From assembly GCF_000473145.1 (NCBI RefSeq), contig NZ_KI421500.1, positions 2,009,725-2,073,724 on the forward strand: DNA of 64,000 nt, in the 5' to 3' direction. Positions 1 through 7,675 of the stretch are shown here, piece after piece (position 1 is the first letter of the stretch; each line of letters begins with the position of its first letter). The notes under the pieces are model-generated. The model searched no databases and had not been told where the DNA came from. It saw nothing but the letters and a program-made list of their open reading frames with translations. The position numbers and the translations under genes were made by a program. The stretch comes from Leisingera daeponensis DSM 23529 (GTDB lineage Bacteria; Pseudomonadota; Alphaproteobacteria; Rhodobacterales; Rhodobacteraceae).

Positions 1-65
1 GTGCGGCGCCCGGCCCAAGGCCGCCAAGGCGGCTGGCGCAGCCGGCCGCCTGCGGGCGCGGGAGC
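1..65. repeat. GC-rich dispersed repeat, cut by window start
   Basis: This stretch closely resembles 16187-16253. Both carry GGCCCAAGGCCG, then GGCGCAGCCGG, then CGCCTGCGGGCGCGGGAG in the same order. The copy at 16 kb is preceded by a long perfect palindrome, so this one is probably the right part of an element whose left part lies outside the window. It is non-coding as far as I can see; 66-188 holds the region before the first gene, with no confident promoter. Confidence 0.5.
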
Positions 66-188
66 CGCTTGGTCCATCAGTGCAGCGCTGCCACAGTTAA
101 GTCCAGTTTGCCGCCGCAAATCAGTCCTGCACGCTGCGCAGCGGCAGAGATCATTGATTTTTGAACGGTCCGCGGTCTAACAAAGATC

Positions 189-1112
189 ATGCAGATATAC
201 CTTCCCATAGCTGAGGTCTCGGTAAATGCCTTCCTTCTTCTGGGCCTCGGAGGAATGGTGGGTGTTCTCTCAGGCATGTTCGGAGTGGGCGGCGGCTTCC
301 TGATGACGCCGCTGCTGTTCTTCATCGGCATCCCGCCCGCGGTGGCGGTGGCCACCGAAGCGAACCAGATTGTTGCCTCCTCCTTCTCGGGCGTGCTGGC
401 GCATTTCCGAAGGCGCACGGTCGATATCAAGATGGGGCTGGTGCTGCAGGCCGGCGGCCTGATGGGGGCGGCGCTGGGGGTTGTGGTCTTCAACTATCTC
501 AAGGCGCTGGGGCAAGTCGATCTGCTGGTCAAGCTGTGCTATGTCGTCTTCCTCGGCGTCGTCGGCGGCCTGATGTTCATCGAAAGCCTGAACGCCATCC
601 GCAAGGCCAAGAAGGCCGGTGGTGCCGCGCCCGCCCCGCGCCGCCAGCGCGGCTGGGTGCATGCGCTGCCGTTCAAGATGCGTTTCCGCACTTCCGGCCT
701 TTATATCTCGGTGATCCCGCCGCTTCTGGTCGGCGTCTGCGTCGGCATCCTGGCTGCGATCATGGGCGTCGGCGGCGGCTTCATCATGGTGCCTGCGATG
801 ATCTACATCCTCGGGATGCCGACCAAGGTGGTTGTCGGCACCTCGCTGTTCCAGATCATCCTGGTCACCGGCTTCACCACCATGCTGCACGCCACCACCA
901 ACTATACCGTCGATATCGTGCTGGCGGTGCTGCTGCTGATCGGCGGCGTGATTGGTGCCCAGATCGGCACGCGGATCGGTGTTTACCTCAAGGCCGAACA
1001 GCTCCGCATCCTGCTGGCGCTGATGGTCATCGCGGTCTGCGTCAAGCTGGGCCTCGACCTGTTGCTGCAACCCTCCGAGATCTACTCGCTGGGTGAGCCC
1101 GGGGGGCACTGA
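189..1112 (+). CDS. TSUP family anion permease (TauE/SafE-like)
   Basis: A 307-residue polytopic membrane protein of the TSUP (sulfite exporter TauE/SafE) family. The family's internal duplication is visible: the glycine motif FGVGGGF at residues 31-37 recurs as MGVGGGF at about 192-198, each followed by a hydrophobic stretch with Pro. A basic Ala/Pro-rich linker (about 138-155) joins the halves. Family members export sulfite, sulfoacetate or other organic anions; the substrate here cannot be read from sequence. The TIGR02186 gene follows after 2 bp, so they are surely co-transcribed. A second, shorter TSUP protein is at 25.8 kb. Confidence 0.9.
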   Translation: MQIYLPIAEVSVNAFLLLGLGGMVGVLSGMFGVGGGFLMTPLLFFIGIPPAVAVATEANQIVASSFSGVLAHFRRRTVDIKMGLVLQAGGLMGAALGVVVFNYLKALGQVDLLVKLCYVVFLGVVGGLMFIESLNAIRKAKKAGGAAPAPRRQRGWVHALPFKMRFRTSGLYISVIPPLLVGVCVGILAAIMGVGGGFIMVPAMIYILGMPTKVVVGTSLFQIILVTGFTTMLHATTNYTVDIVLAVLLLIGGVIGAQIGTRIGVYLKAEQLRILLALMVIAVCVKLGLDLLLQPSEIYSLGEPGGH

Positions 1113-1114
1113 CC

Positions 1115-1900
1115 ATGCGCAAGCTGCTTTTGTCCGCGCTGACCGCCGCCGCCCTGGCCCTGCTGCCGCACACCGCGGCCCAGGCCGGCAAGGAAGAGGT
1201 CGTGCTTGGCCTCAGCCAGGACCGGGTGGCGATCACCGCCACCTTCGACGGGTCGGAAATCCTGGTTTTCGGCGCCGTCAAACGCGAAACCCCGATCCCG
1301 CAGGACGACCCGCTGGAAGTGGTGGTCGCCGTGTCCGGCCCGGCGCCCTCCGTCATGGTGCGGCGCAAGGAAAAGAAGCTGGGGATCTGGGTCAACGTCG
1401 ACAGCGTTCTGGTCGATTCCGCGCCGGCGTTCTATGCGGTGGCCACCAGCGCCCCGTTCAATCAGGTGCTGACCGACACCGAGGACCTGCGCTACCGGAT
1501 TTCGATCAAACGCGCGATCCGCTCGGTCGGCGCCGCGATGCACATCCGCGGCGCCCAGGCTTTTGCCGATGCGGTGATCCGGATCCGCGAGAAGAACGGG
1601 CTGTACTCCCTGCGCGAAAACACGGTGGCGGTGGATGAGCAGACCCTGTTCCGCACCGCCATCGAGATGCCCGCCGACCTGACCGAGGGCAGCTATCAGA
1701 CCCGCATCTTCCTGACCCGCGGCGGCAAAGTTGTGTCAAGCTATGAGACTGCCATCGATGTGCGCAAGGTGGGGCTGGAGAAGTTTCTGTACTCGCTTTC
1801 GCGCGAGCAGCCGTTCCTTTACGGGCTGATGTCGCTGGCGATTGCCATTGCGGCCGGCTGGGGCGCGTCCGCAGCCTTCAGCCTGCTCAGGAACCGCTAA
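1115..1900 (+). CDS. TIGR02186 family exported membrane-anchored protein
   Basis: A 261-residue protein with an N-terminal signal peptide (basic start, hydrophobic core, Ala-rich cleavage region near residue 24) and one hydrophobic segment near the C-terminus (about 236-256), so most of it should face the periplasm. It matches the alphaproteobacterial family TIGR02186 in length and layout. Function is unknown. It begins 2 bp after the TSUP permease gene, a pairing I know from other Rhodobacteraceae, so it may be an accessory part of that exporter (inference). A repeat-rich gap follows. Confidence 0.8.
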   Translation: MRKLLLSALTAAALALLPHTAAQAGKEEVVLGLSQDRVAITATFDGSEILVFGAVKRETPIPQDDPLEVVVAVSGPAPSVMVRRKEKKLGIWVNVDSVLVDSAPAFYAVATSAPFNQVLTDTEDLRYRISIKRAIRSVGAAMHIRGAQAFADAVIRIREKNGLYSLRENTVAVDEQTLFRTAIEMPADLTEGSYQTRIFLTRGGKVVSSYETAIDVRKVGLEKFLYSLSREQPFLYGLMSLAIAIAAGWGASAAFSLLRNR

Positions 1901-1930
1901 GGGGGTCAGCCTCTCCTGGCGGAGCGGGAA

Positions 1931-1993
1931 AGGGGCGTTGCCCCTCTTGGCCTGGCGGCCAATTCACCCCGGAGTATTTTGCGAAAGATGAAG
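1931..1993 (+). repeat. Composite dispersed repeat, copy 1 (hairpin plus GGAGTATTTT core)
   Basis: A short hairpin AGGGGC-GTT-GCCCCT (1931-1945) is followed by the core GGAGTATTTTGCGAAAGATG (1971-1990). The same pairing recurs at 22.3, 36.7 and 62.1 kb, with core copies also at 47.3 kb. It lies between convergent genes. A separate perfect 8-bp hairpin CGCTGCGC-GCCA-GCGCAGCG is at about 2043-2062. Confidence 0.6.
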
Positions 1994-2117
1994 GCCCGCG
2001 TTTCGCGGCCCGGCAAGCGGCTCTTCCGCCGGGAGAGCCGGCCCGCTGCGCGCCAGCGCAGCGCCACGCCCAACGGGAGCGGCGCATCCTTGAGGCGCCT
2101 GCGACGGGCGGGAGCGC

Positions 2118-2855
2118 TTAGCCGCGGCCGATGTAGGGCATCTTGGTGGCCATCACCGTCATGAACTGCACGTTGGCCTCCAGCGGCAGGCGGGCCATGT
2201 GCAGCACCGATTTCGCCGCGTCCTCCACCGCGAAGGTGTGCATCGGCTCTCCGTCCGGGTTCGCCTCCGCGTGGCGCTGGCTCAGGTCTTCGACCATCGG
2301 CGTGCGGGTGTTGCCGATGTCGATCTGGCCGCAGGCGATGTCAAAGGGGCGGCCGTCCAGCGACAGGCTCTTGGTAAGGCCGGTGATGGCGGCCTTGGTA
2401 GCCGCGTATGGCGCTGACTGGGGCCGCGGCACATGGGCGGCGATGGAGCCGTTGTTGATGATCCGCCCGCCCTGCGGCGCCTGGTGGCGCATCTGCCGGA
2501 AGGCCGCGCGGGCCGCCAGGTACATGCCGGTGAGGTTCACGTTCACCGAGGCGAACCAATCCTCCAGCGGGATTTCGTCGATGGTGCCCGGCGGGGTGAA
2601 GATGCCTGCGTTGTTGAACAGCACATCCAGCCGCCCCGCCGCCATCACAAAGCTGTTCACCGCGTGGTCCACTGCCGCGGGGTCGGTCACATCAGCGGGA
2701 AGCACATGGGCGTTGTCATGGCCCAGCGCCGCCTCTTCCAGCCTGTCCGCGCGGCGGGCCAGCAGGCCGACCTGCCAGCCCTCGGCCAGAAACAGCTCCG
2801 CCACGGCACGGCCGATGCCGGAACTGGCGCCGGTGATCAGGATGGAAGGGCTCAT
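2118..2855 (-). CDS. SDR family NAD(P)-dependent oxidoreductase
   Basis: A 245-residue classical short-chain dehydrogenase/reductase. Visible motifs: cofactor glycine motif TGASSGIG (residues 8-15), NNAG (81-84), catalytic Ser in NGSIAA (about 137) and YAATK (Tyr150, Lys154). All catalytic residues are present, so it should be an active Rossmann-fold enzyme; substrate unknown. Its start overlaps the end of the upstream helicase gene by 4 bp (ATGA arrangement), indicating translational coupling in one operon on the minus strand. Confidence 0.88.
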   Translation of the reverse strand: MSPSILITGASSGIGRAVAELFLAEGWQVGLLARRADRLEEAALGHDNAHVLPADVTDPAAVDHAVNSFVMAAGRLDVLFNNAGIFTPPGTIDEIPLEDWFASVNVNLTGMYLAARAAFRQMRHQAPQGGRIINNGSIAAHVPRPQSAPYAATKAAITGLTKSLSLDGRPFDIACGQIDIGNTRTPMVEDLSQRHAEANPDGEPMHTFAVEDAAKSVLHMARLPLEANVQFMTVMATKMPYIGRG

Positions 2856-4390
2856 GCGGGGGTGTCCTCCTGTGCTTCCAGTGTCAGCGCCGCGGCCGGG
2901 ATGGCCTTGAGGTCATCCACCGGCAGCGGGCCGGAGGGTTTGGCCAGCCGGTTCCTGACCACCCAGATCAGCCGCTCCTGGGCGCGGGTGATGGCGACAT
3001 AAGCGAGCCGCTTCCACAACGGCTGGCCCGCCTCCACCCGGCCCATGCGGGCGGCGGCGTAGATGTCGGGGGCAAAAACCTGGGCGGTGTCCCACTGAGA
3101 GCCTTGCGCCTTGTGGATGGTCACCGCCGCCCCGTGCAGAAAGGTTGCGCCCATACGCGCGGCATAGGGAATGAAGGGCTCTTCCTCATCCGGTTTCTCG
3201 ATCTTCACGATCGAGGCGGCGGAGACCTGCGGATCCTCTGCCCCCATCACGTGCAGGCGCGAAAACCCGGGCTTGCGGCCGGCCCCGAGGTAGATCACCT
3301 GCGCGCCCTTGATCAGGCCGCGGGCCTCCAGATCCAGGCGCTTCTTGCGGTGCTTCATCGGCAGTTCGATGCCGTCGCAGATCAGCGGCTCGCCGGCGAT
3401 CAGCGCGTCCTCCGGCGCGCCATGGACGGCGCGGAAGGCGTTGATCAGCCGGATCCGGGTGTTGTTGCGCCACACCAGCACCGGCGAGCGCGCCATCAGG
3501 TCGACCTCCACCCGCTGGCCCCAGACCACCCTCTCGTCGCGCCGGGCGGTGTCCTCCACCATGCGCTCGAAATCCTCGAACCCCAGCTGCGGGTCAGCCA
3601 GCGCGTGGGCCAGGTCGAGGATCGGATTGCCCGCCTCTTGCCGGTGGATGCGGTTGAGGATCAGCTGGCGCGGCTCCGGCAGGGTTTCGAACACCATGGA
3701 GCCCGACTGGTTGACCGGCGCCAGCTGCGCCGGGTCGCCGAACAGGATCAGGTTCGGGAAGATCTCCTTCAGATCCTCGAACTGGCGGTCGTCCAGCATC
3801 GACGCCTCGTCGATGAAGCCGATGTCGAGAGGATCCTCGCGCCGCTTCCAGCCGGTGATGAAGTCGGAGCCGCGCAGGCCCGCCGCCGCCAGCGCGCCGG
3901 GGATCGACTTGTTCCTTTCGTAAAAGGCCGCGGCCCGGGCCAGCGCCTCCTCGCTCAGCCCTTCGATGTCGGGCTGCTCCCCCTGCCCCGCCAGCCATTC
4001 GGCGATTTTCTCGAATTCAGGATCGTAAACCGGCGTGTAGAGAATACGGTGGATGGTGGTGGCCGGCACCCCGCGCAGGCGCAGCACGCTGGCGGCCTTG
4101 TTGGTGGGCGCCAGAATCGCCAGCGTGCGGCGGTCTTCGCCCTTCTTGCGGCTTTCGTAATCACCGGAGACGATCTCAACCCCGGCCTGTTCCAGCGCCT
4201 TGTAAAGCTCGGCCAGCAGCAGCGTCTTACCGGACCCGGCCTTGCCGATCACCGCCATCACCCCGGCATCGCCGCGGGGCGGGTGCAAGAGCCCGTCGTC
4301 AAGGTCCACCCCCGCCTGGCGCAAGAGTTCGGTCACGCTGTCATAAGCGGCGGCCTGGTCATCGGAAAACTGTACGGGCAGAGCTGTCAT
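2852..4390 (-). CDS. RecD-like superfamily 1 DNA helicase / ATPase
   Basis: A 512-residue ATP-dependent helicase-like protein. Walker A GKAGSGKT is at residues 49-56, a Walker B-type FIDEASML follows in the middle, then FGDPAQLAPV (motif III type), and a UvrD-like C-terminal part with TIHKAQGSQW and VAITRAQERLIWV. This is the layout of stand-alone RecD/ExoV-alpha-like helicases, without RecB or RecC partners nearby. Likely role in DNA repair or replication-fork processing (inference). The downstream SDR gene overlaps it by 4 bp. Confidence 0.85.
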   Translation of the reverse strand: MTALPVQFSDDQAAAYDSVTELLRQAGVDLDDGLLHPPRGDAGVMAVIGKAGSGKTLLLAELYKALEQAGVEIVSGDYESRKKGEDRRTLAILAPTNKAASVLRLRGVPATTIHRILYTPVYDPEFEKIAEWLAGQGEQPDIEGLSEEALARAAAFYERNKSIPGALAAAGLRGSDFITGWKRREDPLDIGFIDEASMLDDRQFEDLKEIFPNLILFGDPAQLAPVNQSGSMVFETLPEPRQLILNRIHRQEAGNPILDLAHALADPQLGFEDFERMVEDTARRDERVVWGQRVEVDLMARSPVLVWRNNTRIRLINAFRAVHGAPEDALIAGEPLICDGIELPMKHRKKRLDLEARGLIKGAQVIYLGAGRKPGFSRLHVMGAEDPQVSAASIVKIEKPDEEEPFIPYAARMGATFLHGAAVTIHKAQGSQWDTAQVFAPDIYAAARMGRVEAGQPLWKRLAYVAITRAQERLIWVVRNRLAKPSGPLPVDDLKAIPAAALTLEAQEDTPA

Positions 4391-4453
4391 GGCGCGACCC
4401 TACAGCCGCGGAGCCGGGTCCGCCAGAGGATCCGGCCCCGGTTTGCGCAATGT

Positions 4454-5095
4454 TCAGGCGCTGAGCGCCACCGGGCCGGCGGCGCCGGCGCCGCCGAAGG
4501 AGCGGTCGAACCAGAGCTGCGACAGCTCCGGCGGGATGCCTGCCTTGCGCGACACGCTGTGATAGGTCTCTTCGGCATATTCCCAAAAGCCCATGCAGAT
4601 GGGATTGCGCCCCTCACCCTGGACGCCGGTGATCTCAGGCGCGAAGCCCAGGTTGCGGAACGCGCGGGCCGTGTGGCGGTAGAACACGCCTGTGTAATGA
4701 GGAATGTCGAAGTTGCGCATGATTTCGAGGCTGCCAAGCATCAGCCCTGCTGCGATCCTGCCCTGCGCCTTGCGCGACAGGCAGAACCGGGTGCATTCCC
4801 AGATCAGCGGGCTGCAGATGGGGACGCCGCCACAGAGATCCAGGAAGATTTCATTCACCATCACCCGGCCGGTGGTCGGCAGAAACCGCATGGAGCCGCC
4901 GTGGCGGCCGTCCGGCATTTCCCAGATCATGTAGAGCGGGTCCAGTTCGTCGTACTGGTCCCTTTCCTCGCCGTTGCCGTTCACCTGCACCTCCCAGCCG
5001 AGCCGCGTCTTGAACTGATCGGCCCTGTCCAGGAACATTGAATGAGCCAAGTCCGCGTGCTTGTGAAGATCGTGACCGTAAACATAGCGCAGCAT
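4454..5095 (-). CDS. luxI: Acyl-homoserine-lactone synthase (LuxI family)
   Basis: A 213-residue autoinducer synthase that would join S-adenosylmethionine with an acyl-ACP. The invariant LuxI residues are all in register: Arg24, Phe28, Trp34, Asp46, Asp49, Arg70, Glu100 and Arg103. Acyl chain length cannot be read reliably from sequence. The luxR-type regulator is 94 bp upstream on the same strand, forming a standard quorum-sensing pair. The ribosome-binding site (AAGGGG) lies inside an 11-bp hairpin at 5101-5130, and a dyad GGTAG-CT-CTACC lies about 82-93 bp before the start codon. The C-terminal 15 residues are Gly/Ala-rich and may be variable. Confidence 0.93.
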   Translation of the reverse strand: MLRYVYGHDLHKHADLAHSMFLDRADQFKTRLGWEVQVNGNGEERDQYDELDPLYMIWEMPDGRHGGSMRFLPTTGRVMVNEIFLDLCGGVPICSPLIWECTRFCLSRKAQGRIAAGLMLGSLEIMRNFDIPHYTGVFYRHTARAFRNLGFAPEITGVQGEGRNPICMGFWEYAEETYHSVSRKAGIPPELSQLWFDRSFGGAGAAGPVALSA

Positions 5096-5100
5096 GGTAA

Positions 5101-5130
5101 ATTCCCCTTTTGGTAGAAAAGCAGGGGAAT
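5101..5130 (-). promoter_or_regulatory. Hairpin covering the luxI ribosome-binding site
   Basis: On the plus strand ATTCCCCTTTT (5101-5111) faces AAAA-GCA-GGGGAAT (5117-5130) across a 5-nt loop, giving 7+4 base pairs with one 3-nt bulge. In the luxI transcript the right arm contains the AAAAGGGG Shine-Dalgarno sequence, 5 nt before the ATG. The SD could also pair with CCCTTTT just upstream (complement of 5172-5178). Both would hide it. Confidence 0.55.
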
Positions 5131-5176
5131 GATACGACTATTGGGTTCAACGCCCGAGAGAATTTACACGCAAAAG

Positions 5177-5188
5177 GGTAGCTCTACC
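5177..5188. promoter_or_regulatory. Possible lux-box-like dyad upstream of luxI
   Basis: GGTAG-CT-CTACC is a 5-bp perfect inverted repeat with a 2-nt centre, just after the luxR stop codon and within the 94-bp luxR-luxI gap. Its place suits a LuxR-type operator, but it is shorter than a classical 20-bp lux box. Confidence 0.3.
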
Positions 5189-5189
5189 G

Positions 5190-5909
5190 TTAAACCACAA
5201 TCAAACCGAGACTTACCGCGCGGGCAATGGCGTGTGTGGTGTTGATCGCGCCAAGTTTGAAGCGGGCGCTTTCGATATAAACCCGCAGGGTGTGCTCGGA
5301 GATCGCCAGGGTCTGGGCCACCTGTGCCCGGCTGTAGCCGATCGCCAGCAGCGTCAGCGCGTCAACTTCCCGCGGCGACAGCGGCTGCGCCTGTTCTGCG
5401 GTGCGGGAAGGTTCCAGTTCCAGCACCTTGCGGTTGAAGTAATGCGCCACCAGGATGAAATCGCGGTTGTACTTCGCGACAAGCTTCTCCCAAGCTGCAT
5501 CGCCGCAATTGTGGCTGAGCGTGAACAGCGCGAACTGGCCGTTCGGACCCCTGATAGGGATCGCATAACCCTGATTGCCCACACCATGCTCCATCGCGTC
5601 TTTCAGGAACTCGCGCGCCGGTTTGGGGTTCCAGTCCAGCCGCTTCCAGTCGACGGGGTGAAAACGCTGGTAGCAGCCCACGACCACCGGATCGACCCGT
5701 GAATAGGCCTTGTCCAGATAGCGTCCTGTCCAAGCCTCGGAGTAGGTGCCGAAATAATAGTGGTTCCCGGCGGTCTCGACCCAGAGATACATTGCATGAT
5801 CGACGCCAAACACCTCGCAGACCTGCTCAACGATCAGTTGCAGGCCTTCCAGGGTTTCAGTGGCGTCAAGCGCCTCCAGGATGCGGTCGAGTTCTGCTTT
5901 GTATGCCAT
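5190..5909 (-). CDS. luxR: LuxR-family quorum-sensing transcriptional regulator
   Basis: A 239-residue regulator with an N-terminal autoinducer-binding domain and a C-terminal LuxR-type helix-turn-helix (about 178-235). Ligand-pocket residues of the family are in place: Trp60, Tyr64, Asp73, Pro74 and Trp88. The HTH holds the usual LSPRE start and a Gly at 191. I chose the start MAYK at 5909 because it gives the normal family length; the frame stays open upstream with another Met, and no strong Shine-Dalgarno decides it. It sits directly upstream of luxI on the same strand and should bind its product. Confidence 0.88.
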   Translation of the reverse strand: MAYKAELDRILEALDATETLEGLQLIVEQVCEVFGVDHAMYLWVETAGNHYYFGTYSEAWTGRYLDKAYSRVDPVVVGCYQRFHPVDWKRLDWNPKPAREFLKDAMEHGVGNQGYAIPIRGPNGQFALFTLSHNCGDAAWEKLVAKYNRDFILVAHYFNRKVLELEPSRTAEQAQPLSPREVDALTLLAIGYSRAQVAQTLAISEHTLRVYIESARFKLGAINTTHAIARAVSLGLIVV

Positions 5910-6214
5910 GAAATACGTGCTGCTGCCCTTCAGGTCCGGCCCCATTCTGAGGGAGGCTCGTGGCAGGATCTGCTGCCGCGGGCTGGCCGGTCGTTCATGC
6001 TCTTTTGCAGTGGGGACCTCCCGGAGGTCAATGCGAAGGTTCCGCTTTCGTTCATTTTGGGTGAACGGCTGTGCGATGCAGCAGAAAAACGCCGCAAAAA
6101 CCGGGGCGTAGAGAACCGGCTTTTCCTGCCGGCGGCCAGGTCCTCCCCCGAAATAGCGAGGCCGCATCCGGCAACCGGCTGAAATACCTGTCTGCCGACC
6201 GTCAAATCAGAAAA
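5910..6214. other. Intergenic region upstream of luxR
   Basis: About 300 bp between the luxR start and the ccr terminator. It must hold the luxR promoter. An open frame continuous with luxR runs through part of it, so a longer LuxR N-terminus cannot be fully excluded. I see no other gene or clear repeat here. Confidence 0.4.
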
Positions 6215-6248
6215 AATCCCGCGAACCACAGATGTGATTCGCGGGATT
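6211..6248 (-). terminator. Rho-independent terminator of ccr
   Basis: AATCCCGCGAA (6215-6225) and TTCGCGGGATT (6238-6248) form a perfect 11-bp stem, with an inner CACA-GA-TGTG extension. On the minus strand it is followed by TTTTTT (complement of 6211-6216) and lies 33 bp after the ccr stop codon. This is one of the clearest terminators in the window. Confidence 0.9.
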
Positions 6249-6281
6249 GGTCTCAGCTTGATAGCGCTGCCGCCTGGGGGA

Positions 6282-7562
6282 TCAGGCCTCCAGCACGTCC
6301 TGCAGGGTGCGCAGGCCGGTTTTCGGGGCCTGCACCAGCACCGACATGTTGCCCGGCAGGTGCTCGTTGCGCATCATCTTCATGTGCGCTTCCGGCAGGT
6401 CGTTCCAGGTGAAGACCTCGGACATGCAGGGATCCAGGCGGCGCTCGACCATCAGCTTGTTGGCGGCGGCGGCCTGCTTCAGATGGGCAAAGTGCGAGCC
6501 CTGCAGGCGCTTCTGGTGCATCCACATGTAGCGCACGTCGAAGGTCAGGTTATAGCCGGTGGTGCCCGCGCAGATCACAACCATGCCGCCCTTTTTGACC
6601 ACGAAGGTGGAGACCGGGAAGGTCGCCTCGCCCGGGTGCTCGAACACCATGTCGACGTTCACGCCCTTGCCGGTGATGTCCCAGATCGCCTTGCCGAACT
6701 TGCGCGCCTCTTTGAACCACTCGGCATATTCCGGAGTGTTGACCGTGGGCAGCTGGCCCCAGCACTTGAAGTCCTTGCGGTTCAGAACGCCCTTGGCGCC
6801 GAGGCCCATGACGAAGTCGCGCTTGCTCTCGTCCGAGATCACGCCGATGGCGTTGGCGCCGGCGGTGTTGATCAGCTGGATCGCATAGGAGCCGAGGCCG
6901 CCCGAAGCGCCCCAGACCAGCACGTTCTGGCCCGGCTTCAGGTCGTGCGGCTCATGGCCGAACAGCATCCGGTAGGCGGTGGCGAGCGTCAGCGTGTAGC
7001 AGGCGCTTTCTTCCCAGGTCAGGTGCTTGGGGCGCGGCATAAGCTGCTGGGCCTGGACGTTGGTGAACTGGGCGAAGGAGCCGTCCGGCGTCTCATAGCC
7101 CCAGATCCGCTGGCTGGGCGAATACATCGGGTCGCCGCCATTGCATTCCTCGTCGTCGCCGTCGTCCTGGTTGCAGTGGATCACCACCTCGTCGCCGACC
7201 TTCCAGCGGGTGACCTTGGAGCCCACGGCCCAAACGATGCCGGAGGCATCGGAACCGGCGATGTGATAGGGGGCCTTGTGACCGTCGAAGGGCGAGATCG
7301 GCTTGCCGAGCGAGGCCCAGACGCCGTTGTAATTGACGCCGGCCGCCATCACCAGGACCAGCACCTCGTTGCTGTCCAGCTCCGGAACATCGACCACCTC
7401 CTGCTGCATCGCAGTATTCGGCTCGCCGTGGCGTTCCTTGCGGATGGCCCATGCGTACATCTTCTTGGGCACATAGCCCATCGGGGGGATTTCCCCCAGT
7501 TCATAGAGATCTTTCTCCGGCGCCTCGTACGACATGACGTCAGTCTGGGTATCCAATGCCAT
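6282..7562 (-). CDS. ccr: Crotonyl-CoA carboxylase/reductase
   Basis: A 426-residue medium-chain dehydrogenase/reductase family enzyme that reduces and carboxylates crotonyl-CoA to ethylmalonyl-CoA with NADPH and CO2, the defining step of the ethylmalonyl-CoA pathway. Length and whole-protein character match Ccr of Rhodobacter (about 430 residues). The cofactor motif GASGGLGSYAIQ lies mid-protein, and the N-terminal part has GVNYNGVWASLG and IAGSDASG. An AAAGGAGG Shine-Dalgarno lies 6 nt before the ATG. It is monocistronic: a strong terminator follows, and the acyltransferase gene upstream ends 113 bp before it. ecm, mch, mcl2, phaA and phaB are in the same window. Confidence 0.96.
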   Translation of the reverse strand: MALDTQTDVMSYEAPEKDLYELGEIPPMGYVPKKMYAWAIRKERHGEPNTAMQQEVVDVPELDSNEVLVLVMAAGVNYNGVWASLGKPISPFDGHKAPYHIAGSDASGIVWAVGSKVTRWKVGDEVVIHCNQDDGDDEECNGGDPMYSPSQRIWGYETPDGSFAQFTNVQAQQLMPRPKHLTWEESACYTLTLATAYRMLFGHEPHDLKPGQNVLVWGASGGLGSYAIQLINTAGANAIGVISDESKRDFVMGLGAKGVLNRKDFKCWGQLPTVNTPEYAEWFKEARKFGKAIWDITGKGVNVDMVFEHPGEATFPVSTFVVKKGGMVVICAGTTGYNLTFDVRYMWMHQKRLQGSHFAHLKQAAAANKLMVERRLDPCMSEVFTWNDLPEAHMKMMRNEHLPGNMSVLVQAPKTGLRTLQDVLEA

Positions 7563-7675
7563 GATGGCCTCCTTTGTATCCTGTGCTTTTGCCGCGGTGC
7601 AGAATCGCAGCGATTATCTGAGGGATAGGATTGGCTGAGTAATATTGCAACCACTTTTGCGCCGTATGGGTAATT

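Noticed and set aside
3104-5041. A 645-codon plus-strand frame opposite the helicase and luxI
   Set aside because: It spans two real genes and their gap and shows no domain.
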